Assembly (NCBI GenBank): GCA_963742865.1
Contig: CAVUNW010000007.1
Location: 62,001-126,000, forward strand
DNA: 64,000 nucleotides
DNA from: Bog-532 sp963742865
GTDB taxonomy: Bacteria; Actinomycetota; Actinomycetes; Streptosporangiales; Streptosporangiaceae
Direction: 5' to 3'
The notes beneath the pieces are model-generated. The model worked only from the letters and a program-made list of their open reading frames with translations. It ran no database searches and was not told the DNA's origin. Of the stretch, positions 47,500 through 56,968 are shown one piece after another. Made by a program: the position numbers and the translations under genes. Position 1 is the stretch's first letter; each line of letters opens with the position of its first letter.

Positions 47500-48267
47500 T
47501 TACATGACAGGCGGCCTCCGATCGCCGAGCAACGCCGTACCAATTCGCAGGTGTGTCGCACCGGCCGCAATCGCCTCTTCCAGATCACCGCTCATGCCCG
47601 CAGAAATGATCGTCGCTTCAGGCCGCACCGCACGGACGGCGGCGGCCGCGGGCGCGAGCCGGGCGAAGGCCACGGCGGCGGGAACGCCCAGCGGCGCGAT
47701 CGCCATCACCCCGCCCAGGACGAGCCCTTCCTCGGCCGCGATGGCCTCGGCGAGGGAGCCGACCTGGCCCGCGGCCGCGCCGCCGCGGCCCGGGTCGCCC
47801 GCCACGGGGTTATCCAGGTTCACCTGGACGAGGCAGGTGAGGACGTGCCCCTGACCGCGCCCGGCGTTCCCCAGGGCGCGGACCAGGCGGAGCCGGTCCA
47901 CCGAGTGGATAACGTCCGCGTAGCGCGCGACGCTCGCCGCCTTGTTGGTCTGCAGCTGCCCAACGAAATGCCAGATGATCGGCAGGTCCGTGCACTCCGC
48001 CGCCTTGGGCGCGGCCTCCTGGTCACGGTTTTCCCCGAAGTCCCGCTGGCCCAGCTCATAGAGCAGCCGGACGTCCGAGGCGGGCCTGGTCTTGGTGATC
48101 GCCACGAGTGTGATCTCCGCGGCGTCCCGGTCGGCCGCGGCGCACGCCGCCGCGATGCGCTCCCGGACCTTCTGCAGCCGCTTGGCCAGCTCGGCGCGCC
48201 GCACTGGGTGCGCCCGGTCCCCCGGGCCCGGTCCGCCAGGCTCATTCCCCGTGGGGGTCGTGCCCAC
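47500..48267 (-). CDS. yggS: YggS family PLP homeostasis protein
   Basis: PLP-binding TIM-barrel protein without known catalysis, involved in vitamin B6 balance. GTG 48267 starts 17 nt after ftsZ. Motifs are ERIAAACAAADRDAAEITLV, the PLP lysine in AITKTRPASDVRLLYELGQ, FGENRDQEAAPKA, WHFVGQLQTNKAASVARYAD and SAGMSGDLEEAIAAGATHLR with GTALLGDR. Intact at 255 residues. In Streptomyces a laccase-domain gene (pgeF/yfiH) separates ftsZ from yggS; here it is absent. Confidence 0.93.
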   Translation of the reverse strand: MGTTPTGNEPGGPGPGDRAHPVRRAELAKRLQKVRERIAAACAAADRDAAEITLVAITKTRPASDVRLLYELGQRDFGENRDQEAAPKAAECTDLPIIWHFVGQLQTNKAASVARYADVIHSVDRLRLVRALGNAGRGQGHVLTCLVQVNLDNPVAGDPGRGGAAAGQVGSLAEAIAAEEGLVLGGVMAIAPLGVPAAVAFARLAPAAAAVRAVRPEATIISAGMSGDLEEAIAAGATHLRIGTALLGDRRPPVM

Positions 48268-48283
48268 TCCGTGCGAGTCTTGC

Positions 48284-49912
48284 CTACTTGAGGAAATCGG
48301 GAACGTCCAGGTCGTCGTCTTCCTCGAAGATGACCGGACGACGGCGGGTGGTGGCGACGTCGAACACACGTGCCGCCGCGCCTGTCGCCGGGCTGTCGCC
48401 GCCGGTGCTCCCGCTGGATCTGGCCGGCTCGCCGGCGTCGGCGGAAATGTCCCAGGGAGCGGTCTCGCCCGGGTCGGCTGGGCCGACCGGGTCCGCAAGC
48501 GGACCCGAGTCGGCGCCGGAGTCGCCGGTGCGCGCGCCCGCGTCGAGTCCGCCGTCGTAGCCGGCGGTGCCGTCTGCCGTTCCGCTCACGGGGCTCCCGG
48601 CCGTATCCCCGGCCACGGCGGCCGTCCGGCGGGCTGCTGACGGTCCCGCTGGGCTGAAGGGTCCGGTCGTACCCGGCCGCGACGGCCCCGCCGGCGTTCC
48701 CGCCGAACGTGTTCTCGCGGGTAGGAATCTCGGCCGCCGCGAGGGCGGCGAGGTCAGCACTGGCGTCGCCCTCGCTGGCCGACGTGAACGCCGCAGGCGC
48801 CGCATGGCCGCTCCCGGCCGTGGCACCGGAGGTGTCCTCGGCGTACCACGGGGCCTGGTTCGCGGGATTGCCGGCGGCGGCGCACCCGGCGCCGGGTCGG
48901 GCGCACGGGGCGGGCTGAGGGCCGTGGCGTTGAGGCTGCTGGCCCCGCGCGAGGTCCGGCCCATCTGGTTCTCGTCGAACCCGGCGGCGATGACCGTGAC
49001 GCGCACCTCGTCGCCTAGGGCGTCGTCGATGACCGCGCCGAAGATGATGTTGGCGTCTACCGCGGCCGAATTGGCCACGAGCTGGGCGGCCTCGTTGATC
49101 TCGAAGAGTCCCAGATCCGAACCGCCCTGAATGGACAGCAGCACGCCGTGCGCCCCGTCGATACTGGCCTCCAGCAGCGGGCTGGAGATCGCCATTTCCG
49201 CGGCGGCGACCGCGCGGTCCTCACCGCGCGAGGAGCCAATACCCATCAGCGCCGAGCCCGCACCGGACATAACCGACTTAACGTCGGCGAAGTCCAGGTT
49301 GATCAGGCCCGGCGTGGTGATCAGGTCGGTAATGCCCTGAACACCGGAAAGGAGCACCTGGTCGGCGGCCTTGAAGGCGTCGAGCACGCTGACGTGGCGG
49401 TCGGAGATGGACAGCAGCCGGTCGTTCGGGATGACGATAAGCGTGTCGACCTCGCTGCGCAGCCGCTCGATCCCGGCCTCGGCCTGGATGGCGCGGCGCT
49501 TGCCCTCGAAGCCGAACGGCCGGGTCACCACGCCGATGGTCAGCGCGCCCAGCGACCGGGCGACGTTGGCGACCACGGGCGCACCGCCGGTTCCGGTGCC
49601 GCCGCCCTCCCCCGCGGTGACGAAGACCATGTCGGCGCCCTTGAGCACCTCTTCGATCTCCTCGCGGTGGTCCTCGGCGGCCCGCGCGCCGACGTCGGGG
49701 TTGGCCCCCGCGCCCAGCCCGCGGGTGAGCTCGCGGCCGACGTCGAGCTTGACGTCGGCGTCGCTCATCAGCAGCGCCTGCGCGTCGGTGTTGATCGCGA
49801 TGAACTCGACGCCCTTGAGGCCCTCTTCGATCATTCGATTAACGGCATTAACTCCGCCGCCGCCGATTCCGACGACCTTGATGACCGCCAGGTAGTTCTG
49901 CGGTGCTGCCAC
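48284..49912 (-). CDS. ftsZ: FtsZ with an unusually long C-terminal linker
   Basis: Tubulin-like GTPase forming the division ring. GTG 49912. The GTPase core (about residues 1-320) is complete: VVGIGGGGVNAVNRMIEEGL, NTDAQALLMSDADVK, the tubulin signature in GGGTGTGGAPVVANVA, TLIVIPNDRLLSI and the T7-loop residues NLDFADVKSVM. The C-terminal anchor peptide EDDDLDVPDFLK for SepF binding is present. Between them lies a linker of about 200 residues, longer than usual. Part of it appears to be read in the wrong frame between two compensating indels (about 48640 and 48880); the alternative frame is less Arg/Pro-rich and ends in NAGGAVAAGYDRT. Confidence 0.95.
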   Translation of the reverse strand: MAAPQNYLAVIKVVGIGGGGVNAVNRMIEEGLKGVEFIAINTDAQALLMSDADVKLDVGRELTRGLGAGANPDVGARAAEDHREEIEEVLKGADMVFVTAGEGGGTGTGGAPVVANVARSLGALTIGVVTRPFGFEGKRRAIQAEAGIERLRSEVDTLIVIPNDRLLSISDRHVSVLDAFKAADQVLLSGVQGITDLITTPGLINLDFADVKSVMSGAGSALMGIGSSRGEDRAVAAAEMAISSPLLEASIDGAHGVLLSIQGGSDLGLFEINEAAQLVANSAAVDANIIFGAVIDDALGDEVRVTVIAAGFDENQMGRTSRGASSLNATALSPPRAPDPAPGAPPPAIPRTRPRGTPRTPPVPRPGAAMRRLRRSRRPARATPVLTSPPSRRPRFLPARTRSAGTPAGPSRPGTTGPFSPAGPSAARRTAAVAGDTAGSPVSGTADGTAGYDGGLDAGARTGDSGADSGPLADPVGPADPGETAPWDISADAGEPARSSGSTGGDSPATGAAARVFDVATTRRRPVIFEEDDDLDVPDFLK

Positions 49913-50241
49913 GAGGAGGGTACCTTTCCGCTCGTTTTAACTCGTCTACGTTCCCGATCGCCAATTCCGGCCGAGTCGCTAATTCCGGCCGATCAGCGCC
50001 CTGGGCTCGGGAAACCCTGGCCGCGAAGCGGAATTCGCCGCCATTGGCATTGGCTGCCGATGAGCCGAGCCTCACCATCAGGTTTCACCTTCAGGTAGAG
50101 ATTTAGAGTTTTGTCAGGCTGGCAATTGCTAGGGACAGTAGGGTGGCCGGTCACCAGGGTCAACTAACCACGCGCGAACCGGCGCGGCGTGTCGCAGCGG
50201 TTTCACCGGGCCACCGGCCGTGTCATCGCGCCTGGTCGCTC
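49913..50241 (-). promoter_or_regulatory. ftsQ-ftsZ intergenic region with ftsZ promoters
   Basis: This 329-bp gene-free gap is where actinomycete ftsZ promoters reside. On the minus strand an AT-richer block at about 50080-50125 (TGACAAAACTCTAAATCTC) resembles the conserved ftsZ promoter area. A direct repeat AATTCCGGCCGA occurs at 49963 and 49981, 18 bp apart. Exact -10/-35 boxes are not certain. Confidence 0.45.
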
Positions 50242-51028
50242 TCACCGGGTCACCGCGGTTCCTGGCGCGCTGACATCGTAGTAGCGCGCGCGGTACGCGC
50301 ATCAGCGCGTAAAGCTCGGTGGTCTTGGCCGTCGGCGCGCGCGGTGCTCCCCCACACGATCGTCACCCCGTTGGACAGCCCGAGCGTCACGTTCTGCGGG
50401 CTGGACGCGGTGACCGTCGCTACGAGCCGGGCGATCGGCGCGGGCACCTCGTGCAGCACCGTGACCGCCGCCGCTACGGACGGGCTGCCGCGCAGCGCGG
50501 CCAGCGTAGCCGAGGGCCCGAAGGCGGGCATTCCGGCGGGCTGGACCTGGACCGTCTGGACCACGACACCGGCGGCGTCGATGAGGGCGAAACCTCGCCC
50601 GGCCGCCGGACGCCGAGGCCGGCGCCACGACCGCCAGGACCGGGGTCCGCTCCCGGACGGTGATCACGATCCGGTCCGGCCAGGACTTGCTGACCTGCGC
50701 CGACTGCACCTGGGTGATGGCTTCGACCCGGCTGGCGGCGGCCCCGGTGTCGACCCGGATCATCGGCACACCGGTCCCGATGGCCGCGGCGGCCCGCACC
50801 TGGCTGGCGGGCACGAGGTGCGTCCCGGTGATCACGACGGACCGGACGACGAGCAGCTTCGACTCCGAGCAGCGCCCAGGCGATGCCGGCGACCAGGCCA
50901 ACGGCGGCGAGGCCGAAGAACGCCGTCCGCCACGGGCTGCGGGCGCGGGCCGGGGACGGAGCCGGTCTGTCTGCGGCGGCCGCCGCGCCGCTCTCGGGCG
51001 TGGTGAGCCCCGGGCCGGGCGAGTTCAC
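50242..51028 (-). CDS. ftsQ: FtsQ division protein, frameshifted
   Basis: Single-pass membrane protein of the divisome linking FtsL/FtsB-type proteins. The GTG at 51028 overlaps the murC stop. A Pro/Ala-rich cytoplasmic leader is followed by the membrane helix AFFGLAAVGLVAGIAWALLG. The POTRA domain is RSVVITGTHLVPASQVRAAA with VPMIRVDTGAAASRVEAI and SWPDRIVITVRERTPVL. After further shifts come DAAGVVVQTVQVQPAGMPAF and NVTLGLSNGVTIVWG. The final frame gives KTTELYALMRVPRA and the end DVSAPGTAVTR. At least four indels. Confidence 0.85.
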
Positions 51029-52535
51029 TGGGCGCTCCCCCGGTCCCGCAGGCGCGGCGACGATCACCGGGCCGAGCTTGGTCACATCCCCGGCGCCCAT
51101 GGTCAGCACGACGTCCCCGGGCTTGGCGATTTCCGTGATCACGGCCGGGACCTGGGCCGCGTCCGGAACGTAGCGCGCGCGGCCGGCCGGAACGGCGTCG
51201 GCCACGAGCCGGCCGGTGACGCCGGGCTCGGGATCCTCCCGGGCCGCGTAGATATCCATGACGATCACCTCGTCGGCGAGGCCCAGCGCGGCGCCGAACT
51301 CCGCGAGCGAAGATGCGGGTCCGGCTGAACAGGTGCGGCTGGAAGATCGCGATGACCCGGCCGCCGTCGGCGAGATCACGGGCCGCCGCCAGGTCGGCCG
51401 CGACCTCGGTCGGGTGATGCGCATAGCTGTCCAGCACCCGGACCCCGTCCTCATCGCCCTTGGGCTCCATCCGCCGCTGCGCGCCGCGGTAGGCTGAAGC
51501 GCCGCCGCGGCGGGCGGACCGGCGAGTCCGAGCTCGGCCGCCGCGGCGAAGGCGGCCGCCGCGTTGAGCACGTTGTGACGGCCGGGAACGGCGATGCTGA
51601 TCGGGCCGGTGAATTTCCCGAACGGACGTGGGCCGGGAGCGGCCACGCGATGGGGCTGGCCTGCCCGGCAGCGGCCGGCGGGCCTGCCCGGGTCTGGCCG
51701 GGGCAGCCACGGCCGTCATCGTGAACGTGCTGCCCATGCCGCGCGGCGGTAATCCCGGACACCCGGTAGTCGGCGGACGGCGAGGTCCCGTAGCTGCGGA
51801 CGCGGATGGGCAGGCCGCGGGAGGCTTCGGCCACGGCGCGGGCGCCCGGGTCATCGGCGCAGGTGATGAGGGCCCCGCCGGGGGCGATCCGGCGGGCAAA
51901 GGCCTCAAACGCGGACTGGATCTCGGCCAGGCCGGAGTAATTGTCCAGGTGGTCGGCTTCGACGTTGGTGATCACCGCCACGTACGGCGACAGCATCAGG
52001 AACGAGCCGTCGCTCTCGTCGGCCTCGACCACGAGGTCCTGGCCGGTGCCGTCCTCGGCGCCGAGGCCGGTCTCGGCGAGCACGCCGCCGATGACGTAGC
52101 CCGGCGCGGCCCCGCACTCGCGCAGGATGGTGGTGATCATCGAGGTGGTGGTGGTCTTGCCGTGCGTGCCGGCGACGGCGGTCGCCCGCCGTCCCGTCAT
52201 GATCGAGGCCAGGGCGGCCGCGCGGGGCAGCACGCGCAGGCCGCGGCGGTGCGCCTCGGCCAGCTCCGGGTTGCTGGGCCGGATCGCGCTGGACACCACG
52301 ACGGTGTCGGCCGGCACCGAGGTGGGCCGCGGCGTGACCGGTGTGCACGTCGGCGCCGAGCGCGGCCAGCTCGCTGAGCATGCCCGGCCGAACCGGAGTC
52401 GCTGCCCGAGACGGCCACGCCGCGCTCCAGCATGACCCGCGCGATGCCGGACATGCCCGCGCCGCCGATGCCGACGAAGTGCACCCGGCCGAGCTGGTCC
52501 AGCGGCACGGTGTCCACCGGGGTCACCAGGGCCAT
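51025..52535 (-). CDS. murC: UDP-N-acetylmuramate-alanine ligase, frameshifted
   Basis: Cytoplasmic ATP-dependent ligase adding L-Ala to UDP-MurNAc. ATG 52535 begins with LDQLGRVHFVGIGGAGMSGI. Further motifs are SSAIRPSNPELAEAHRRGL, the P-loop AVAGTHGKTTTTSMITT, EADESDGSFLMLSP, NVEADHLDNYSG, GRHNVLNAAAAFAAAAELGL, DSYAHHPTEVAADLAAARDL and VLTMGAGDVTKLGPVI. Frame changes occur near 52390, 52330, 51620, 51490 and 51310. Its stop overlaps ftsQ. The order of motifs is complete, so function is likely intact in vivo. Confidence 0.9.
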
Positions 52536-52544
52536 CGGCTGTCC

Positions 52545-53310
52545 TCCTGCACGTGTTCTCCTGCCGGGGTGGCGGGTCCAGGCGCCGCGCCGGGGGCGGC
52601 CGTGCTGGTGGCCCGTTCGGCGGGGCGGCTCGGGGTCGGGGAGCAGGTCGTCGGGCTGGGGTTCCGCCTCGGCTCAGGGTGGCCCGGGGCGGCGCGGCGC
52701 GCGAGTTTTCCCCCTGGTCCGCCTCGGGCCGCGGATCGGCGTTGCCAGTGGGCGGGATGCCGCGCCCGCGGTCCCGGCTATCCATGGGGCTGGCGTTACT
52801 CATGGGGTTTTCGGTGTGCTGGGGGTTGGGGGTGTGCTGGGGGCCGGGCATCGGCTGGCTCGCCGGGACGGGGCGGCCGGCGGGGCGGCATCGGAGGACC
52901 CCCGGGCTGGCCGCCTGGCATGGGCTGGCCGCCCTGCTGGGGCTGGCCGCCCGGCTGGGCTGGCCGTCGGCTGGGCTGGCGGCGGGACATTGGGGGACCC
53001 CCCCCCGGCACGGGCGGTCCGCCGGCCCGGGCTGGCGTCCCGGCAGGGGCGGGCCCCCGGGCATGGGCGGTCCGCCTGCCATGGGCTGGCGCCCGGCAGG
53101 GGTGGCCCACCGGGCATGCTGGGCGGCACGGCTGCCTGGGGTACCGGCGCCCGCCGAGCATCGGCGGGCACCGGGCCGGCTGGCCGCGCGGCACGGTTCG
53201 GAACTGGGCCGATCCGGAACTGGCCGGTCTCGAACTGGCCGCGTCCGGGCGGGGTTGACCCGGTCCGGGCCGGGGTGCCTGGCGGGCTGGCGCCGGCGGG
53301 CCGGTATCGT
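52545..53310 (-). repeat. Low-complexity Pro/Gly/Gln-rich coding-like stretch between murG and murC
   Basis: Over 700 bp of periodic GGCTGG/GCCGCC sequence, open in all three minus-strand frames down to about 52800. Translations are Pro/Gly/Gln/Met repeats such as QPGGQPQQGGQPMPGGQP. It directly follows the last conserved helix of MurG and overlaps the next ATG by ATGA at 52800, so it probably encodes a disordered MurG tail or a separate low-complexity peptide. Normal actinomycete murG and murC lie much closer. Confidence 0.6.
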
Positions 53311-54406
53311 CGGCCGGGCCCTGCCGCCTGCGACGACCTCGATGACCGCGCGGGCCAGTGTCGCGGTCCGCGTCGGCGCGGCCCAGCGCCGCAGCGGCCT
53401 CGGACATGTTCGCCACCCGGTCGATGTCGAGCAGCACGGGCAGCAGGCACATCCCGGATCCACTCCGGCGTCAGGTCGGCGTCGTCGACGAGCAGACCGC
53501 CGCCGCCGGCCACGATCGGCTCGGCGTTGAGCCGCTGCTCGCCGTTCCCGTGCGGGAGCGGGACGAACGCCGCGGGCAGGCCCACCGCGGTGAGCTCGGC
53601 GCAGGTCATGGCGCCGGCCCGGCAGAGCGCGAAGTCGGCGGCGGCGTAGGCCAGATCCATCCGGTCCACAAACGGCAACGGCGACGTACGGCGCGCCCGC
53701 CGCTGGCCGGCGACCTCCGCCGCGTTGCGCGGGCCGGTCACGTGCAGCACCTGCACCCCGGCCGAACGCAGCCAGTCGATCGCCCCGTACAGCGCGCGGT
53801 TCAGCGACTGGGCGCCCTGCGAACCCCCGGTCACCAGCAGCACGGGCAGGTCGGGGCGCAGCCCGAAGTGGGCCCGGGCCTTGTCGCCGAGCGCGAGCCG
53901 GTCCAGGTCGGCGATCTCGCCGGCGGATCGGGAATGCCCAGGTAGGTGGCGTGGGCCAGCTGAGTGTTGGGGTTCCCGGTGAACACGTGCTCGGTCAGCC
54001 GGGCGCCCAGCTTGTTGGCCAGGCCCGGGGCGCGGGTTCGCCTCGTGCACCACGATCGGGACGTGCCGGCGCCGGGCCGCCAGGTATCCGGGGGTGGCCA
54101 CGTACCCGCCGAAGCCGACCAGCACGTCCGCCTTCACCCGGTCCAGGACCCCGGCGGCGGCGCTGACCGCGCCGGCCAGCCGCCCGGCACGGCGAGCAGG
54201 CGCGGGCTGACGGAACGGGGCATCGGGACGGCCGGGATCAGCGCGAGTTCGTAGCCCCGCATCGGGACCAGGCGGGTTTCCAGGCCCCGTTCGGTACCCA
54301 GGCAGACGATCATAGCGCGCGGGTCGGCCTGCCGCAGCGCATCAGCCAGCGCAAGCGCAGGTTCGATATGACCGGCGGTTCCGCCGCCGGCGAGTACAAC
54401 CCTCAT
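52800..54406 (-). CDS. murG: MurG glycosyltransferase with long disordered tail, frameshifted
   Basis: Peripheral membrane enzyme making lipid II from lipid I. ATG 54406 gives the glycine-rich loop VLAGGGTAGHIEPALALADA and CLGTERGLETRLVPMRGYEL. After a shift near 54190 come GFGGYVATPGYLAARRR and IVVHEAN, then VTGGSQGAQSLNRALYGAI and FVDRMDLAYAAADFALCRAG. The sugar-nucleotide site AMTCAELTAVGLPAAFVPLP is followed by ANMSEAAAALGRADA and the last helix LARAVIEVVAGGRA at about 53330. Beyond this the frame stays open for some 170 residues of Pro/Gly-rich sequence. The enzyme body is complete; the tail is the oddity. Confidence 0.85.
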
Positions 54407-54492
54407 CGCTGGGCCTTCCTTTTATCGCCACAGATGCCGGCCCGGCTCCGCGCCACCGGAACCCCCGGGACCGCGAGGCGGCGGCATGAGCC

Positions 54493-55804
54493 TCACTCGC
54501 TTCGCTGCGTCAGGCCAAGCCAGCTTAGAACGCGCAACGGCAGCGCGGGGCCGCGAGCGGCGAGAGCCTCCCGTGCCCCGGGCTCACGCCGGGCGAACGA
54601 CATGAGCATGCCGAGGGCCAGCATCGTGACCAGAAGCGAGGACAGGCCTGCGGAAACCAGCGGGAGGGGCACGCCGGTGATCGGCAGCACGCCGATCACG
54701 GCGCCGATGTTCACCACCGCCTGCATGACGATCCATGCGGTGATGCCGGCCGCGGCCAGCCGGCTGAAGGTGTCCTGCACCCGCCGGGCCACCCGCAGCC
54801 CGGCGAAGGCGAGCCCGCCGTACAGGAAGCAGACGCACAAGCGTGCCGACCAGCCCGAGCTCCTCGCCGATGATGGCGAAGATGAAGTCGCTGGTGGATT
54901 CGGGTACGTAGCCCCATTTCTCCCGGCTGGCCCCGAGCCCGACCCCGAACAGGCCGCCCGAGCCGACCGCGTACTTGCCCTGGATGCCCTGCTGGTTGGG
55001 GCCCATCGGGCCGCCCTGCGGGTTGACGAAGCCGGTCAGCCGCTTCAGCCGGTACGCCGAGGTCACCGCGAGCAGCAGCATGACCAGGCACATCAGCGCC
55101 ATCATGCCGGCGAAGATGCGCCCCGGGGTACCGATGACCCACAGCAGCGTGATGAAGATGACCAGCAGCACGAACGTCGTGCCCAGGTCATCGCCCGCCA
55201 TGACCAGCATGCAGAGCAGCCCTGCCCCCGGCAGCAGCGGGATCAGCAGGTGCCGCCAGTCCTCCAGCTGGCGGAGCCGCTCCTTGCGGGCGAGCAGGTC
55301 GGCGCCCCACAGCACCAGGGCGATCTTGGCCAGCTCGGACGGCTGCGCCGGGAACGGGCCGAGCTGGATCCAGCGGGAGGCGCCGTTCTGGCCGACCGGC
55401 CGACGCCCGGGATGAGCGTGAGCCCGAGGCCGACGATGGACGCGCCGAGCAGCGGGTACGCCGCGGCGCGGAACAGCCGCGGTGACGACCGGGCCGCGGC
55501 GTACATGATCGGCAGCCCGAGCGCGGCGCCGAGCAGCTGCTTCTTGAAATCGGAGTACGGGGGCAGGCCCAGGCTCAGGTCCTGCACCGACGAGGTGGAC
55601 AGCACCATGACCAGGCCGAGCCCGAGCAGCAGCGCGGTGATGCCGATGATCAGGTAGTACGACGTCAGCGGGCGGTCGAGCAGCGCGAACCAGGACGCGA
55701 GCCGGTCCCGGGCCGGAGACGGCCGGAGCCGCCGCGTCGACCGCGGGCGCCAGGCCGGCCTCATCGGCGGTCTCCTCCGTCTGGGCCTCCGCGACGCGCT
55801 CCAT
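54493..55804 (-). CDS. ftsW: FtsW SEDS glycosyltransferase, frameshifted
   Basis: Polytopic septal peptidoglycan polymerase working with FtsI. ATG 55804. A hydrophilic leader, then helices including LTSYYLIIGITALLLGLGLV and VMVLSTSSVQDLS. Conserved parts are SRWIQLGPFPAQPSELAKIA, LVMAGDDLGTTFVLLVIF with the functional Asp, SGGLFGVGLGASREKWGYVP, STSDFIFAIIGEELGLVG, GITAWIVMQAVVNIGAVIG and LPITGVPLPLVSAGLSSLL. Frame changes lie near 55720, 55395 and 54840. It follows mraY directly; murD, which usually stands between them, is missing. Confidence 0.9.
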
Positions 55805-55909
55805 GGGTCCAGTCTCGGCGGGGGCGCGCCCGATACCGGGGAGATCCGGCGCGTGTCGCGTAAGACGCGGGGAATTCGGGCGGGCACCAGGGTGCAGCTG
55901 CTGGCGCAG

Positions 55910-56968
55910 CTACTTCGGGAACCAGCCGACGTAGAAGACGCCCAGCCCAAGCGCGATGAACATGCCGGAGATGACCCAGAATCTGACCACGATCGTGGTC
56001 TCGGCCCAGCCGAGCAGCTCGAAATGATGCTGCAGCGGGGCCATCCGGAACACCCGTTTACCGGTCATCTTGAACGACCCGACCTGGATGATCACCGACA
56101 GCGTGATGATCACGAACAGGCCGCCCGAGGATGAGCAGCAGCAGCTCGGTCCGGGTGGTGATGGCCAGGCCCGGCCAGCGCGCCGCCGAGCGCGAGCGAG
56201 CCGGTGTCGCCCATGAAGATGCGGGCGGGCGGGGCGTTCCACCACAGGAAGCCGACGCACGCCGCCATCAGCGCGGCGGCGACCACGGCCAGGTCCAGCG
56301 GGTCCCGGACGTCGTAGCAGTTCGGGGCCAGTGACAGCGTGCAGTCGTTGCGGAGCTGCCAGTTGCCGATGATGACGTACGCGGCCAGCACGAGGATCGC
56401 GGCGCCGGTGGCCAGGCCGTCCAGCCCGTCGGTGAGGTTCACCGCGTTGGAGGTCCCGGCGACCATGGCCACGACCCAGACCACGAAGAAGATGGGCCCG
56501 ATCGAGATGCCGAAGTCGGCCAGGAACGACAGGTGCGTGGAGGCGGGGGTCAGGTCGTAGCCGTCCGGGAAGTGCAGGGCCAGCACGGCGAACACGGCCC
56601 CGACGATCACCTGGCCGGTGAGCTTGGCCCCGCTGCGCAGGCCGAGGCTGCGCTGCTTGTAGAGCTTGATGAAGTCGTCGGCGAACCCGACCGCGCCCAG
56701 GCCGGTCATCAGGAACAGCACCAGCAGGCCCGGACACCGAGACCGACTCGCCGGTCGCGAGGTGCCCGGCGAAGTACCCGACGAGCGTCGCGATGATCAT
56801 GACGGTGCCGCCCATCGTGGGCGTGCCCCGCTTGTTGGCGTGACCGGCCGGTCCCTCCTCGCGGATGGGCTGGCCGTAGCCGTGCCGGGAGAACACCCGG
56901 ATGGCCATCGGCGTGCCGAGCAGCGCGACCACCAGCGAGACCGCGGCGGAGATGAGGAGGGCCTTCAC
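55910..56968 (-). CDS. mraY: Phospho-N-acetylmuramoyl-pentapeptide transferase, frameshifted
   Basis: Ten-helix membrane enzyme forming lipid I from UDP-MurNAc-pentapeptide and undecaprenyl phosphate. GTG 56968 overlaps the murF stop. Motifs are HANKRGTPTMGGTVMIIATL, the aspartate pair in FADDFIKLYKQRSLGLRSG, NAVNLTDGLDGLATG, FMGDTGSLALGG, and the end QHHFELLGWAETTIVVRFW with FYVGWFPK. Two compensating frame changes near 56725 and 56130 bracket the middle. The stop TAG is followed by about 100 bp without a gene before ftsW. Confidence 0.93.
   Translation of the reverse strand: MKALLISAAVSLVVALLGTPMAIRVFSRHGYGQPIREEGPAGHANKRGTPTMGGTVMIIATLVGYFAGHLATGESVSVSGPAGAVPDDRPGRGRVRRRLHQALQAAQPRPAQRGQAHRPGDRRGRVRRAGPALPGRLRPDPRLHAPVVPGRLRHLDRAHLLRGLGRGHGRRDLQRGEPHRRAGRPGHRRRDPRAGRVRHHRQLAAPQRLHAVTGPELLRRPGPAGPGRGRRRADGGVRRLPVVERPARPHLHGRHRLARARRRAGRAWPSPPGPSCCCSSSGGLFVIITLSVIIQVGSFKMTGKRVFRMAPLQHHFELLGWAETTIVVRFWVISGMFIALGLGVFYVGWFPK

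Noticed and set aside
47820..48245. ATG at 48245 as the yggS start
   Set aside because: It is out of frame with the conserved YggS protein; GTG 48267 is in frame and close to ftsZ.
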